NCBI GenBank assembly: GCA_022559985.1
Contig: JAFJTR010000005.1
Span: 434,001 to 498,000, forward strand
DNA: 64,000 nt
Direction: 5' to 3'
Source: Parastagonospora avenae f. sp. tritici 18332-5
Lineage: Eukaryota > Ascomycota > Dothideomycetes > Pleosporales > Phaeosphaeriaceae
The translations under genes and the position numbers were made by a program. Within the stretch, counting starts at the first letter, position 1. The number at the start of each line of letters is the position of its first letter. Shown in pieces: positions 32,743-44,331 of the stretch. The notes under the pieces are model-generated. The model searched no databases. It was not told the DNA's origin and was given only the letters and a program-made list of their open reading frames with translations.

Positions 32743-34158
32743 TATTCCTAGTTTTGGTTGAGATGAGACCTGTGTTTTTGGAAGAGGTAATCTTCTGAAC
32801 GAGAAAAAGGATAGTTATATGCCTCAGCACACTGCATTGGTGGCAGTGAATCATGCCGCACATCCCTGCGTTAGGTGGAAGCTACCGCACCGAAGAGGTG
32901 CGTGTACACAATGTTGTGCACAGGACAGCGTCCTATGCCCAAGACTGAGCTGTAGCTGCACACTGCGTGATATTTTGACGGGCATTGACTGTAAGTACTG
33001 CTCGCGATATTGTCCAGATACAGTTAGCACCAAAAAGTGCTAAGGGCATTCTAGCATCACAATGGGCAGAACTTTATTGGCGGCAGACTGAATATGATCT
33101 CTGGTGCAGCTTTATTGAGGACACGCTGGGCGTGTTGTTGACATACGCGACAGGAAGGTGCGCCCACGACACGCTAGTGCCGAAGTAGGACATCACATGG
33201 CTGAATTACTGTCTTTCGAACCACCAACATCTGACCCCTATCGCCTTCCTCCCATCCATCCATGCGATACACCGCGACCCAATAGTCAACCCACACGCCA
33301 AGCAAGCCGCAAGACAAGGCAAGGGAAAGGACCACAAGACAAGGGCGAGAGAAAAGGAAAAGAGACAGCCGACGTTACGAGTCTAAATCTCGCACGCACT
33401 GCCGCCACCAGCGACGTCAGTAACGAGCATGGCGAGAGTATACTCCAGTAACAACAACAAAATCCAACAGCAACATGCTCTTGAGGCGAAGAAGACCAGC
33501 AACCAGATGATGCGCAGAGCACCGTCGCATACCGCCTTCGAGTCATCCCCCATACTCCTTTCTGGATCACGAAGCATGAATGTAGTGAATATATCGAGCT
33601 GGGGTCTCCGATAACACTACCAGAAAGGTCGGCCAACATGGTCGTTTGTCGGCGATCTAGTGCTACAGCGCTGCAAGTCGCCCAACCTATCCATTCTGGC
33701 GCCGAGAAGAATGCTGCATAGGTTAAAGCCAGAGTAAGTTTGGGTAGGAAAGGAACTCCAGCACTGTGACAGGCACATCTGGTTTCGTCAATATTAGCTT
33801 CAAGAGCCTTGTCTCTCGCGATACGACCCTTCAAGACAGCCATCTACACGGATTGGAGAAACTCATCAAGTGGGTTGATTAGCTACTCAACAGCAACAGC
33901 GCGCCTCGGAATGAACTAGGACAAGCGCTTCTTTAAGGTACATTTTGGTGGACACATTCTACCTCTGCGGATCACTGGAAGAATCATGTCAATGCCACGT
34001 GTATCATTCACGCAACGTTGTGTTGTCTAACGCAATCCAATCTATTCCGGCTGATATGTAAGATGATAGCTACTCTACAACAGTGAGCTAAGTCAGACGG
34101 GGCGCCCGCGACCTATTCCAGCAAGTAGGTGCCGACGCTAGACGGCGTGGCAGCATGT
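32743..34158. other. Intergenic region with a weak ORF
   Basis: A 185-codon minus-strand frame (33286-33843, starting MAVLKGRIARDKALEANI) is open but has no motif I recognise, and its second half is low in charged residues and rich in Ser, Cys and Leu. It could be chance. Confidence 0.3.
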
Positions 34159-35964
34159 TTAGAGCTTCGCCAGTTGCCGAGGGGATGTCACCCACTGTTG
34201 CACCTCAGAATTGGACCGGTAGTCGACTGGGAAGAACTTTGGGCCTAGGATCTTCTTCTGGACCTTGCCAGTCGCCGTCTTCGGAAGCTCACTACTGACG
34301 ACGCGAAGAAGGGTGGGCAGCTTGTAACCTGCCAGACGATCTCGCAAATCGCGACGAAGGTCCGATATTGTCAGAACATATTCATTGTCGCCATGCGTTT
34401 CAACAAAAGTGTCAGTCAGCTCCTCTTCTTGAAGCGAGATCAGCGCAGCCACGCGTTGTCCGAACTCCTCATCAGCGACTCCTACTACCATTGCCTCCGA
34501 AACGTAGGGCAGGCCGAGCAGCTCGCGTTCTATATCCAACGCAGAGATCTTGTATCCTCCTGATTTGATTATGTCAAGCGATGCTCTTCCAACGATGTAG
34601 TAATATCGCCCTTCTTTGCGCGCGATGTCACCTGTCCGAAAGTACCCATCCTCGTTGTGAGCGCTAGCCGTGGCCTCAGGGTCTTGCAGGTATTTGGAGA
34701 ACATGTGTGGACTCTTGACGAGTACTTCTCCTTCCTCTCCATCTGAGAGCTTCACATCGATTCCGCTTGCGACCTCACCAACGGACCCGTCAGGAACTTT
34801 TTTGTCGTCGAGGCGCACTTTGAAGATGGCGCCAAATTCGGTGGCCCCATAACGCTGGACGATCCGTTTCTGCATGAGAGTGGTCCAGAATTCGTTCAGC
34901 GGCTGAGGCAGAGCCGACGTACCACAGAGACATGCACGAAACTGTCTCGCCCCAGCAATATACTTGGCCAACTCTCCTAGTGGTAACTTGTGTAAAGTTC
35001 GTTGGTAGTGGCGCCTCATTCGCATGTAAATGGTCGGTACACCAGAGAAGAAAGTCAGCCGCTGACGAGAGTCGATAGCGCCCTGCCTCCATCTCTCCCA
35101 CATCCACACCTCATCGAACCCGCCACTGCGGAACTCGATGCGGCTTCCCGATATGAGAAATGGGAAGAAGTTGATGCCGACACCGGTTGCGTGGTGTACA
35201 GGCAGTACATGGAGCATAACATCGTCTTCAGTCAGCCGGTAGTGGTCCGCAACCGAAAGAGCGCAATCGAAAACAAAAGATCTTCGCATTACTGCACCTT
35301 TCGGAGGGCCAGTGGTTCCACTCGTGAATATAACGACCCCGGGGGCCTTTTCTTCCAGGGGCCTATCGGAAGATATGATGATGTCGGACGGATCAAGGGT
35401 GGGAGTATATGTGCAAGGCCCTATAGGCACCCCCCGAAAGTGCTCGTTGCTTGTTGACGCAACGCGCTTTTCCAGGTCGCAACACTTCTTCAAATCGAAG
35501 GAACTGACCAGTACCAAGGCTGACTTTGACTTCTCGACGAAATAAGCAGCCTCCTCGACCGGTAGTGCTGGAGTTATGGGCACCGCCGCAGCCCCGAGCG
35601 CTAGGACTGCGAGCATGGCGACCGTGTACTCATAGCCGCCGGCTGCCACTATGGCAATATACACTTCGGCTCTGCGCTCCAGTGCCTCGAGAGTCGCAGA
35701 ATCGGCGGTGTTCAGAAGCGTCTCACGAAGGGCTAGCACATCCGAGAGAAGCTCTATGTGAGTTCTCCGATGATTCGAGCGCACATCGTCGATCACGATG
35801 CGTGCAGGCGTTCGAGTCGCATATCGAAGAAGTCGACTGAAAAGAGGCTGGAAAGCGTTAATTGAGGGTCGAATTTCAATGTTTATCTGGAAGCTATATA
35901 CCGTATTTGGTAGAATATTGGATCCCACGTGTGTTGGGACCATGAAAGAGCGGTCTTCCATCAT
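34159..35964 (-). CDS. Acyl-CoA synthetase, malonyl-CoA synthetase (ACSF3)-like, C-terminal AKL
   Basis: A 601-aa single-exon ANL-superfamily enzyme that should activate a carboxylic acid with ATP to an acyl-AMP and then an acyl-CoA. Motifs in order: IFTSGTTGPPKGAVM (P-loop, about 215-230), HVLPVHHATGVGIN, RYGATEFG, YFRTGDIARKEG, GRASLDIIKSGGYKISALDIE (hinge, ACSF3-like) and LPKTATGKVQKK (catalytic Lys). The C-terminus QLAKL is a PTS1 signal, pointing to the peroxisome rather than the mitochondrion. The N-terminal 45 residues are not conserved-looking, so the true start may be downstream. The substrate could be malonate or a medium or branched acid. Confidence 0.9.
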   Translation of the reverse strand: MMEDRSFMVPTHVGSNILPNTVYSFQINIEIRPSINAFQPLFSRLLRYATRTPARIVIDDVRSNHRRTHIELLSDVLALRETLLNTADSATLEALERRAEVYIAIVAAGGYEYTVAMLAVLALGAAAVPITPALPVEEAAYFVEKSKSALVLVSSFDLKKCCDLEKRVASTSNEHFRGVPIGPCTYTPTLDPSDIIISSDRPLEEKAPGVVIFTSGTTGPPKGAVMRRSFVFDCALSVADHYRLTEDDVMLHVLPVHHATGVGINFFPFLISGSRIEFRSGGFDEVWMWERWRQGAIDSRQRLTFFSGVPTIYMRMRRHYQRTLHKLPLGELAKYIAGARQFRACLCGTSALPQPLNEFWTTLMQKRIVQRYGATEFGAIFKVRLDDKKVPDGSVGEVASGIDVKLSDGEEGEVLVKSPHMFSKYLQDPEATASAHNEDGYFRTGDIARKEGRYYYIVGRASLDIIKSGGYKISALDIERELLGLPYVSEAMVVGVADEEFGQRVAALISLQEEELTDTFVETHGDNEYVLTISDLRRDLRDRLAGYKLPTLLRVVSSELPKTATGKVQKKILGPKFFPVDYRSNSEVQQWVTSPRQLAKL

Positions 35965-38228
35965 CGCGGTATCGCACCCAGATCGCGCATTTGCCTGTCA
36001 CTCGTGCGTACTCTTCCTGACAGGGGATAAACACAACACATGGCGTTTTGTTACGAGGCACACGACATGAACGAGTCGGCTGAGGATGTCATGGCGTCTG
36101 GTAAATGTCGGTAACGCCATCTTCCTTGTCCATGGACCGTCCCACAAGAGCGCGGGGAATACCCGTGGCATACCCCGCAGCATGGTCACACTCAGCCTCG
36201 CAAGGCTGCATGATCGGTCGCATCATCGCACATAGTACTCGAAACAACACATTCAAACAAATCTTCTAGCATGCGCTCGTAATATCAAAGCAGCACGGAA
36301 TTACAGGCTGTTAGAAGGTCATGACAGCTTACTTCAAGCGAGCATTTACTAATTCCAGTTTCTGGCGAACGCTGCTTGTGTACGAGAACTGTGCGACGCG
36401 TGTTTTTCAGCACTCTGCTGTCGATGTCTTTCCTACATCCAGTCAATGAACTGTTCGGGCGATGCGGACCGGTTGTGGATCCATGATATTCCCAGCTCCT
36501 TCTCACATGTCTTCTGTCAGGATATAGGGTAGGCATTCCACATATCAGCCCTGGATCGATGTCGCACCAAGCCGAGATTTTACCTGCGGTGAGCCGCAAC
36601 AACGACCAGGAGCTAGAACGATCAACTTCGCATTCGCATGGTGTTCACCGCCAGTTAAGTCGCTGTAGAAATCGTCGGCCTGCTTGCCGTCTGTAAGACA
36701 TCCACTTACAGTACATGAATAGCCCCGTGATCACCCCGCCCGCCTACCTACTCCGCTATCATTAGTCGAGCGACAGTCGCACACGTGTGGCACCAAATAT
36801 AAATGCATGCCTGCATGAAGTCCTTCAATGCGAAGCCTCAGCGGCTCATTTGAGATGTGTCGGTTCGCCTACTCGCTTACACGGTTACCGGGCGGTAGAG
36901 TCGCAGCCCGGATTCGGAACCTGGGCCGTCGCATAAGTTTTGATGGTTAGAGCGTGATGCTCAATTCATCACATCAGCTATGCCGTCACCGTTCGGGCAT
37001 CCATGCTTTACTGTCGACATTTCGATCGCAACTAAAAAACCAGCCATGGCAGGGGTGACTGAGCTGGCAGATCCGGTGTGCTTGACCCCTCAGAAGACGC
37101 TCCACCTCCTGCGACGTGTCTCCTCAAGAATGTCATTCCTACAGATGGTCGACTCCCGCTTACGCAGCCTTTGAGTGTCTTAATATGCGAGACTTCTCAC
37201 CGCTACCTCGCAGAACAGTCATATGGCTTTCTATGGCATCCAATGATGAAAGCGGACTCGCTAACCTTGGCGTTACACGCATACTGCTTGGGCACTGCCC
37301 ACACGCCTGGTTGTAGGCATGAAGCGGCGAGCATATTCCTACGCATCATGTCGTCTCAGCCTGTCACTTCACACGCTCGAATATTGCACAAAACGATCGG
37401 GCATATGCTCGTGGCATCGTGATTGTGGCTTGCCACAATCACTCGCATGTCACAGCCATGTCCATTCCAGGGTGCACGTTGGCGCTATGCTGTGCCGCGA
37501 AACTGCTGTACGCGACATCATCGAGGCGAGCATCTTGTCAGCCAGGCCAAGGCTGCGAGAGCAATGGGGCAAACAAAAAATGCTCCTACCTGGATCCCTG
37601 CCTTACTAGGGTGCGGCCGTGCATAGGAGGCGAACTTCTTGGTCCTTTGCGACCTGCATCCTGTGCTGCCGCCTGAGGCTCGCCTTCCCTACGAGATCTG
37701 TCAAGCGGACGCGGGAAAGCCAGTGCTTGCCCTTCCAGTACCAAGTCAGTGGGGCTTCCTGAACGTTCCCGCAGTATCGGCTGCACCTCGCCTGCATCCG
37801 AGAGGTTTGGCACCTCTGGCACGGTGAACGAGGCGGACGGGGCATCGGGAGAACGAAACGTTGGGCGCATGTCAATGGCAGGGGCCCTCAAAATAAGCAA
37901 AGCTTACACGGGGATGCGGGACTGCAAGCGCGGCGTCTTGCCGTTTGCGCTCAAGGCTGTTAGCGCCCTCGGTCACCAAACAATTCCAGTGCATCCTGCC
38001 GTTACACGACGCTCTCGGAAGCACCTTGCGGTGAAGGGGTGAGATGACAGCTCTTGTGGTCCCTTCCTTCATGTTTGCTCACTCGAAAACGCAGTACGTG
38101 TGACTGTACCTTTCCCAGTATATATACTAACTAGCGCCAGGTCTGGCAATGTTCCTAGACCTCCCACTAACCTTGCCAAAGCCCGTGTTCCTAAGCACAT
38201 TGCGAACATCGCCTCACAATCTCTTACA
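35965..38228. other. Intergenic region
   Basis: About 2.3 kb. A GC-richer block at roughly 37.5-37.9 kb has overlapping short frames on both strands but no conserved motif. No tRNA could be folded at the tRNA-like words near 36.9 kb. Confidence 0.45.
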
Positions 38229-39974
38229 ATGATTGTCAAATCGAAAACCCCTCCTCCCATGGAAACCAAACCCTTTCACCTGTCTTTCCTTGACCAAAAT
38301 GCAGTCCGTGTCTACACGCAGACACTTTCTATATTTCCTGTGAGAGAAAGCGCTGTTTACAGTTTGTTTGGAGATACTGACTGATCGGCCAGTTTCCCGA
38401 CCAAAATGAAGCCGAGGCCGCCATCAAAGCTCTTAGCGATGGACTCCGTCTCACGCTGCAGCGGTTCCCGTTCCTTGCCGGCACTCTTAGTCTCGCCGAT
38501 CATGAATCCGGAAGGCTTACTCTGGATTATCCCACCTGCATCACGTTTGAGGACATGAACAAACTCCTACGTTCAAAACAGATTCACTACGATGAGAAGA
38601 ACTTCCCTTATACATACGAACAACTTCGCAAAGATGGAATGCCTTCCAGTGCATTTCACGCCGCTATGTTCGTTCCAGATGACTTTGTTGACTTCCCGGG
38701 GATACCGGAGTTCGGGGAAGGGCAGGTCGATTTCATCAAAAGCGACGCGCCCGCAATGAGAGTACAGGCTTGTTTTATTCCAGGCGGACTCGTACTGAGC
38801 ATGTACATTCACCACAGCGTCTTGGATTGCTCCGGAGTCAGCACCTTCTGGACCGTCTTCAGCGCAAATGTTTCGAAAGTCTCCGGAACACGTGAGCTCG
38901 AGGCAGATGAGATCTTTGGTAAATTTGATATGCAGATTTTGTGACATTGTCGCTGACCAAAACAGCTCCTCGTAGTGTCGCAGAGCAGCAGTCATTTTTG
39001 CGAGAAGCACTCGAGGCTCGCATCCCCTTTCCTACTCGATCACTCAAGGATCCGACTGCGGATTGCTACTGCGATGGACGGTATGAGTACGAGCAAACTT
39101 TACCCTCAGATACAGCATGTGCCCAAAGACTCTTCGTCATACCCGCTGCACGCATCCGCGACTACCGCGATCAATTGCGGCAATATTTCCCGAAAAGCAA
39201 CCCGCCGACCATGTGTAACGTGTTGGCTGCGTTGGTCTGGACCCACGTAACGCGCGCAAGAGGAGAGCGCCTACTGAAAAAAAACTGCAAAGAGACGAAT
39301 ATCGGCATTGCAACCGACTTGCGTCGGCGGCAACAACCGCCCGAGACCGCACAGTATATGGGCAACATGGCCCTCTTTTCGAAAGGGACACTGAAGATTG
39401 AAGATCTCTTGGCTGAGGAGCGGTAAGTTTATGCGATCTACAATTCCTTCAGCCTGTAACACTTTACGTTGCATTGGCCATGCGTCCACTTCACGTTACC
39501 CGATTTTCCCTTGCGAGACAAGCTGACAAGTGCTGCAGTGTCACCAACAAGACGATCCTTCACGTCATCGAGAAAATCAAGAGCACCATCGGCAAGGTCA
39601 ACAACGATTGGATCGCAACACAAATGGCCTTCTTCAAGTCCATCGAGCGCATAAGGGATACCGAATGTGCACTAGCGCTGCGATTCGGGGCCGACATCTA
39701 CATCACATCGTGGTTGAATTTCGCCGCAGACCTGCGCTGGGGTATACCTGGCACAGACCTGGACACAAAATCGCTTGACGGAAGGCCTGAGTTTATCAGG
39801 CGCTTATACAATCCAAGCGACGGTGGCATGATATTCCTGCCACGGAGGAGAAAGCCTGTGAACGGTGTCGAGGCACCGTTTGAGATCCTGGTCCGACTTG
39901 CTGAAGAAGACATGGATCGGGTTCTGAATGAAGAAGGTGGATTAAAGAGTTGGACCGATGCTGTGATCGATTGA
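38229..39974 (+). CDS. BAHD/trichothecene acetyltransferase-like acyl-CoA transferase
   Basis: Four exons (38229-38339; 38393-38918; 38966-39422; 39539-39974) give 509 aa. The catalytic HxxxD motif is HHSVLDCSG (family HHxxxD), followed by a typical chloramphenicol-acetyltransferase-like fold. The structural DFGWG motif is degenerate (NFAADLRWG). FPDQNEAEAAIKALSDGLRLTLQRFPFLAG is the conserved N-terminal block of fungal transferase-family proteins. It should move an acyl group from acyl-CoA to an alcohol or amine. It is cytosolic by sequence. The position between an acyl-CoA synthetase and an acyl-CoA oxidase suggests a link to acyl-CoA metabolism, but the substrate is unknown. Confidence 0.88.
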
Positions 39975-40660
39975 AAGAACGGTGGTGTTCATCGATCTTT
40001 ATAGGTCTTGTGGTGGCTTGAGTATCGTAACGCCTTTGAGCGTGCTGATGCACCAGCATCTTGTGGATGAAAAGGTTATTTTGGTATGCGTACACTGGAG
40101 TACGAAGTTTTAGGCATTTTCTGGCGTTTCTGTTGATTTGTCTGGGTGTGGACATCTGATATCCTTGTACAAATAGTTTGCTTTGCAGGATGGTCTGGCG
40201 TCATTTATTGGATTTGTTCTCTCTTCTGCAATGTTCGTCATATGATATCTCGCTTGTGCGACAGTCGTGTCTTGCAAGCATCACGTCGCAGACCAAAATT
40301 CACATCGAGAATGTATTATTCTCCGAAAGTCTCTGCAATACAGTGGTTGCTTTCTCCATGAACGTCAAATCTCATCGTGGCTACAACAGATACCGAAAAT
40401 TGCCATCGCTCCGCTAGTTTCCGCCTGTGCACCTCCCCGCATTGTGACGCGCATCATTCCCAAAGCCCTAGCCACAACGACAACGGCTGCGAATACCGAG
40501 GCATCAAACGTGTGGAAACATATCCGCACTATTACCGGAAACACCCAGCTTCCAAAAAACCATGTAAGCTCGACTTCACGACGTGGCTACGCTTGCCTAC
40601 CTAAAAACAACGGGACCGTGCTCGATGTCTCTGACGACCGCGTAAGCGATCCTTTGCAAT
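39975..40660. other. Intergenic region
   Basis: Upstream region of the acyl-CoA oxidase. It holds one CCGAGG (see separate entry); no gene recognised. Confidence 0.45.
40496..40501. promoter_or_regulatory. CCGAGG motif upstream of the acyl-CoA oxidase gene
   Basis: Reverse complement of the CCTCGG core bound by FarA/CTF1-type regulators, 160 bp before the oxidase start. Same motif as at 26717-26722. Chance occurrence cannot be excluded. Confidence 0.3.
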
Positions 40661-43008
40661 ATGCGAGACTTCACCGATCACCTAAAACCAGCCCATGACG
40701 GCACCGCGACGCTCCAAGCCGAACGCGATGGGTCAGCAATCAATGTCAAGGAACTAGCAAGGCACCTCCTGGGGCGAGATGGATTCCTTGGGCGGCAGGA
40801 TAAGGTGCTGAAGGTCCTCAGCAAAGAGAAGATATTCAAGAAGGACCAGCAGTTGAATCTCTCGCGGCAAGAGCGATACCACCTAGGACTAGCCAGAGCA
40901 AAAGCAACACAGCGTCTCATCAGACGCGAAGGATGGGACCACGAGGACTACAAGATGGCGGAATACCTTAACGATGAGATGTCACCATATTTCTTGCATA
41001 TGTCCATGTTCGGTCAGTACGAGCGCTTCTAGTGTGACTAAGCGTCGAGCTGACACCGCCAGTGACCACGGTCAGGGAACAGGGCTCAGAGGCGCAGCAA
41101 TCGTACTGGATGCCAAAGATACTCAGTTATGACATTATTGGCTGCTACGCCCAAACCGAGCTAGGTCACGGCAGCAATGTGCGTGGCCTTGAGACTACTG
41201 CAACATGGGATCCCATAAAAAAGGAATTTGAGATACACAGCCCGCATCTGACAGCCAGCAAATGGTGGAATGGGTCAATGGGCCGGACAGCCACACATGC
41301 CGTATGTTACACGAGCGCCCCTTCCTGTGACACGGCTCGTCCAAAAAACTCACTAAGACTGTACGCGTAGATCGTGGTTGCACAACTGCTGTTGCCCAGG
41401 GAAGATGACCAGGCCACTCTTACCAGCCACGGCCCGCAGACATTTATTGTGCAGATCCGGGACAAAAAGTCGCATCTCCCGCTGGAAGGGATAGCTGTAG
41501 GCGATATCGGCCCGAAATACGGTATGTTTCCTTCCACTCGGTCAAGTTGCAATGTGGAGGTGCTCGGACTGTTTGCTGTATGGTCAAAATCTCATGCATC
41601 GCAATGCAAGGAAAATTTTGGGCGAAAACAAGCTGTGCTGTGTTTATTGTCGTGTCTAAAATCGATAGTCAATTACTAACAGCGTCCTAGGTTATGCGTC
41701 CATGGACAACGGATACATGCTTTTCAACCACTTTCGCGTCCCCAGATCAGCGATGCTTTCCCGCTATGCAGAAGTGTCCGACGAAACGGGCGCATTTGTT
41801 TCGACGGGTCATCCTGCCGTGGTTTATGGCTCGCTCACGTACGTTCGTGGCCAGATCATCATGCATGCACGCCTTGTGCTAGCGCGAGCTGTAACAATTG
41901 CTGTACGCTACTGCTCGATCCGGCGGCAATTCAGAGATCGCGATTCGAAAAGTCCGCAGGATGACGAAATGAAGGTGTTGGACTATCCTACGGTGCAGAT
42001 CCGCGTCTTGCCTTTGCTCGCCACGACGTTCGCTCTGCATTACACGGGTGAGTACATGTACGAGCTTTACCGAAAGAGCAGAGAGACTATTGAGGCGGGC
42101 CTCTTGCGGAGTTGCACAGCGCGAGTAGCGGTCTGAAGAGTCTATGCACCACACTTGCGGCTGATGGCATTGAAACCTGTCGTCGAGCCATGGGCGGTCA
42201 TGGGTTTGGTGGTCGCAGTGGGCTCGTAGGACTCAACGCAGACTACTTGTCGAAGCCCACAGTAGAGGGTGATAACTGGATGATCACACAACAGGTGGCT
42301 GCCTACTTGATCAAAAAGATGTCTGAGGCGGTGAAGGATCCTCATGCCACGCCGAAAGATCCCACCGACGAGCTATTTCAGTACTACCTCAAGAACAGGA
42401 GCCACCGCATACCGCAGGCTGTGGTGAAGATGGGCACTGTCGATGATCAAGTGACTGTCGAAATCTTCCAATGGCGTGCTGCAGACCTCTCCTACCGGGC
42501 CTACCAAGCCCGAGTTATTGAAAAGAAAGGCTGGACGAAAATGATGATACAGCTTCACAACCTTAGTCGCGCATACTCGGAGCAGATTCTAGTAACAAAT
42601 TTTCACAACTCGTTCAGCATACTGTCAAGTCTCAGCTCGCCGTCCCCGAACGTCCTGCGAACCTGCTTCCGCCTGTACGCCCTCTACACGCTCGATCAAT
42701 CTGCGTCCTCGTTCAGCATGACCGCCGCCGTGAGCCCCGAATCAGTGTATAGTCTGCAGGACGTCATTCTGGAATTGATGGCGGAGCTGCGTCCGCACGC
42801 TGTTAAGCTTGTAGATGCGTGGTCAATACCGGACTTTCTGCTCGATAGTGCGCTGGGACGGAGCGATGGCAAAGTATATGAAGAGTTATTTGATATGGCG
42901 CATAGGAGGAATCCGCTCAATAAGGTAACGTTCGATCCGAATTGGAGAAGCGAGGATATTGTGATGGGAAGTGGCGATGGCGGGAAGCATGTGCTTGCGA
43001 AGCTATAG
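40661..43008 (+). CDS. Peroxisomal acyl-CoA oxidase (frame break or unusual intron near the middle)
   Basis: First enzyme of peroxisomal beta-oxidation: FAD-dependent, makes trans-2-enoyl-CoA and H2O2. Exons 40661-41012, 41063-41301, 41371-41521 and 41691-43008. Landmarks: CYAQTELGHGSNV, DNGYMLFNHFRVPRSAML, RYCSIRRQF, GLKSLCTTLAADGIETC and RAMGGHGFGGRSG; the C-terminus is AKL (PTS1). Within the last exon the frame changes at about 42098-42112, between RETIEAG and LAELHSASSG. Removing a 47-nt GTGAGT...TTGAG segment (42047-42093 region) restores one 670-aa frame, but it would delete residues that look conserved, and the acceptor is poor. The other explanation is a small deletion in a TTGGCG-like site, making a pseudogene. 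Confidence 0.85.
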
Positions 43009-43396
43009 GATAAACCTCAATGTAAAGGTTGTTGTGTATTCGAACTCGCTTTTCTGTGGTGCGAGAAGCCTTGCAGTATGTTTTATCATTTCATTCCCAA
43101 TCGTTTTACATAGCCTTGGCTACTACAGGAGACACTTGACGTCGCGACATTGAATACGGTAGTGCGGACTCGACGTTGTCTGCATAGGCGCTAAGAGCAA
43201 GGTGAAAAGTCTGAGCATCTCTCACCTTGGTCCGAGGCCCCTTTGGCTGGGGTGGTTCGTTTGCGCCAAGCTATCTACTAGGTACCAAACTGGCGCCCTT
43301 TCCAACTCTCACTTCCTCTCTACAATTTACATACCATTACAAGTTTCGGCATCCGACTTCTAAAGCTGCGGTCCCGAGCAGAATAGTCTACTTAGG
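43009..43396. other. Intergenic region
   Basis: Spacer between the acyl-CoA oxidase and the second LRLPAELRN array. Nothing recognised. Confidence 0.5.
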
Positions 43397-44081
43397 ATGT
43401 TATTTTCCGAGGAACGTCGCCGCGCCAAGCGCCAGAAGGTTTCGTATGGCACCGTCGCCGATGTCCTGCGCAGCGTCAGAGAAGACGTGTAAGTTTCAAT
43501 ACACCAAGATAACGAAAATCACAAGCTGATAGAGGCGTAGTGGATTGAATGGTCATACCCTGCTGCTCAGGCTCCCACCAGAGATCCGGAATTTGATCTA
43601 CGATTACACCTTCTATGGCGAACTTGTTGGCGTCAACACGAAACGTATCTGGGCGGGGCACATCACGGCCAAACACCAAAAACACAATAGCCTACTTGCC
43701 CTGCACCAGGCATGTCCTCAACTCAGACGCGAGACTCGACACTCCCTTTATACCAACGCCATCTTCAAGTTCGATCGTCTAGACCTAGACTCCGGCATCG
43801 CAAAGCTTGGACGTGAGGTTTATCAAGCTATCCAATCTGTCAAGCTCAACAAACGCGACGTCAGCCAGATTGTAGACCTTCACTCGATCTACCCCGAACT
43901 TCGGAAATCGACGTTGAAGGGCTGGGTCGTCGGAGATTTTGCCGCTCTCAAGACTGTCTATGCGGATATGTCGCGGGAAGACCTATGCAAGACCAAGGAG
44001 GACAAGATATTCGAACAAGGTGTTAGATGCATGTTTGGCAAGCAGGATCTGGTGGTTCACGTGGATGAGTGTGTGGAGTGA
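43397..44081 (+). CDS. LRLPAELRN-family protein, intact (array 2, copy 1)
   Basis: Two exons (43397-43488; 43541-44081; phase-2 intron of 52 nt) give 210 aa. Exon 1 is basic (MLFSEERRRAKRQKVSYG). Exon 2 opens with HTLLLRLPPEIRNLIYDYTF, the family hallmark that resembles a short F-box or 2EXR motif, and has HQACPQLRRETRHSLYTNAIFKF, VYQAIQSVKLNK and MFGKQDLVVHVDE as the C-terminal block. It is the only member of the seven in this window that reads cleanly from start to stop with all family blocks. Unlike the others, its first exon is 92 nt, not 59. Function is unknown; the motif suggests a protein-interaction or ubiquitin-adaptor role. Confidence 0.75.
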
Positions 44082-44331
44082 TCCAGTCTTCGATTGCAGC
44101 CTACTGGTGAATGATTACACCGAAAAAAGTCAAGCGTGTAGACGCTAGCGAAATGCAATGAAATTAGTCAATTATACGCTAACATCCTCACTTGTCGCCT
44201 CTCCCTCGCTCTTTTAAAGCACCTTGCCATTCGATCGACCACTACTCTCTCCTCACTTGATCAATTCCTCAAACACTCCACAACATCAACTTAACCTTGT
44301 GGCTACTACCAATGCACAAGCTGCTGCCGAC

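Noticed and set aside
36850..36970. tRNA-like words (GGTTAGAGC, GGTAGAGTCGC)
   Set aside because: No cloverleaf could be drawn; spacing and stems do not fit.
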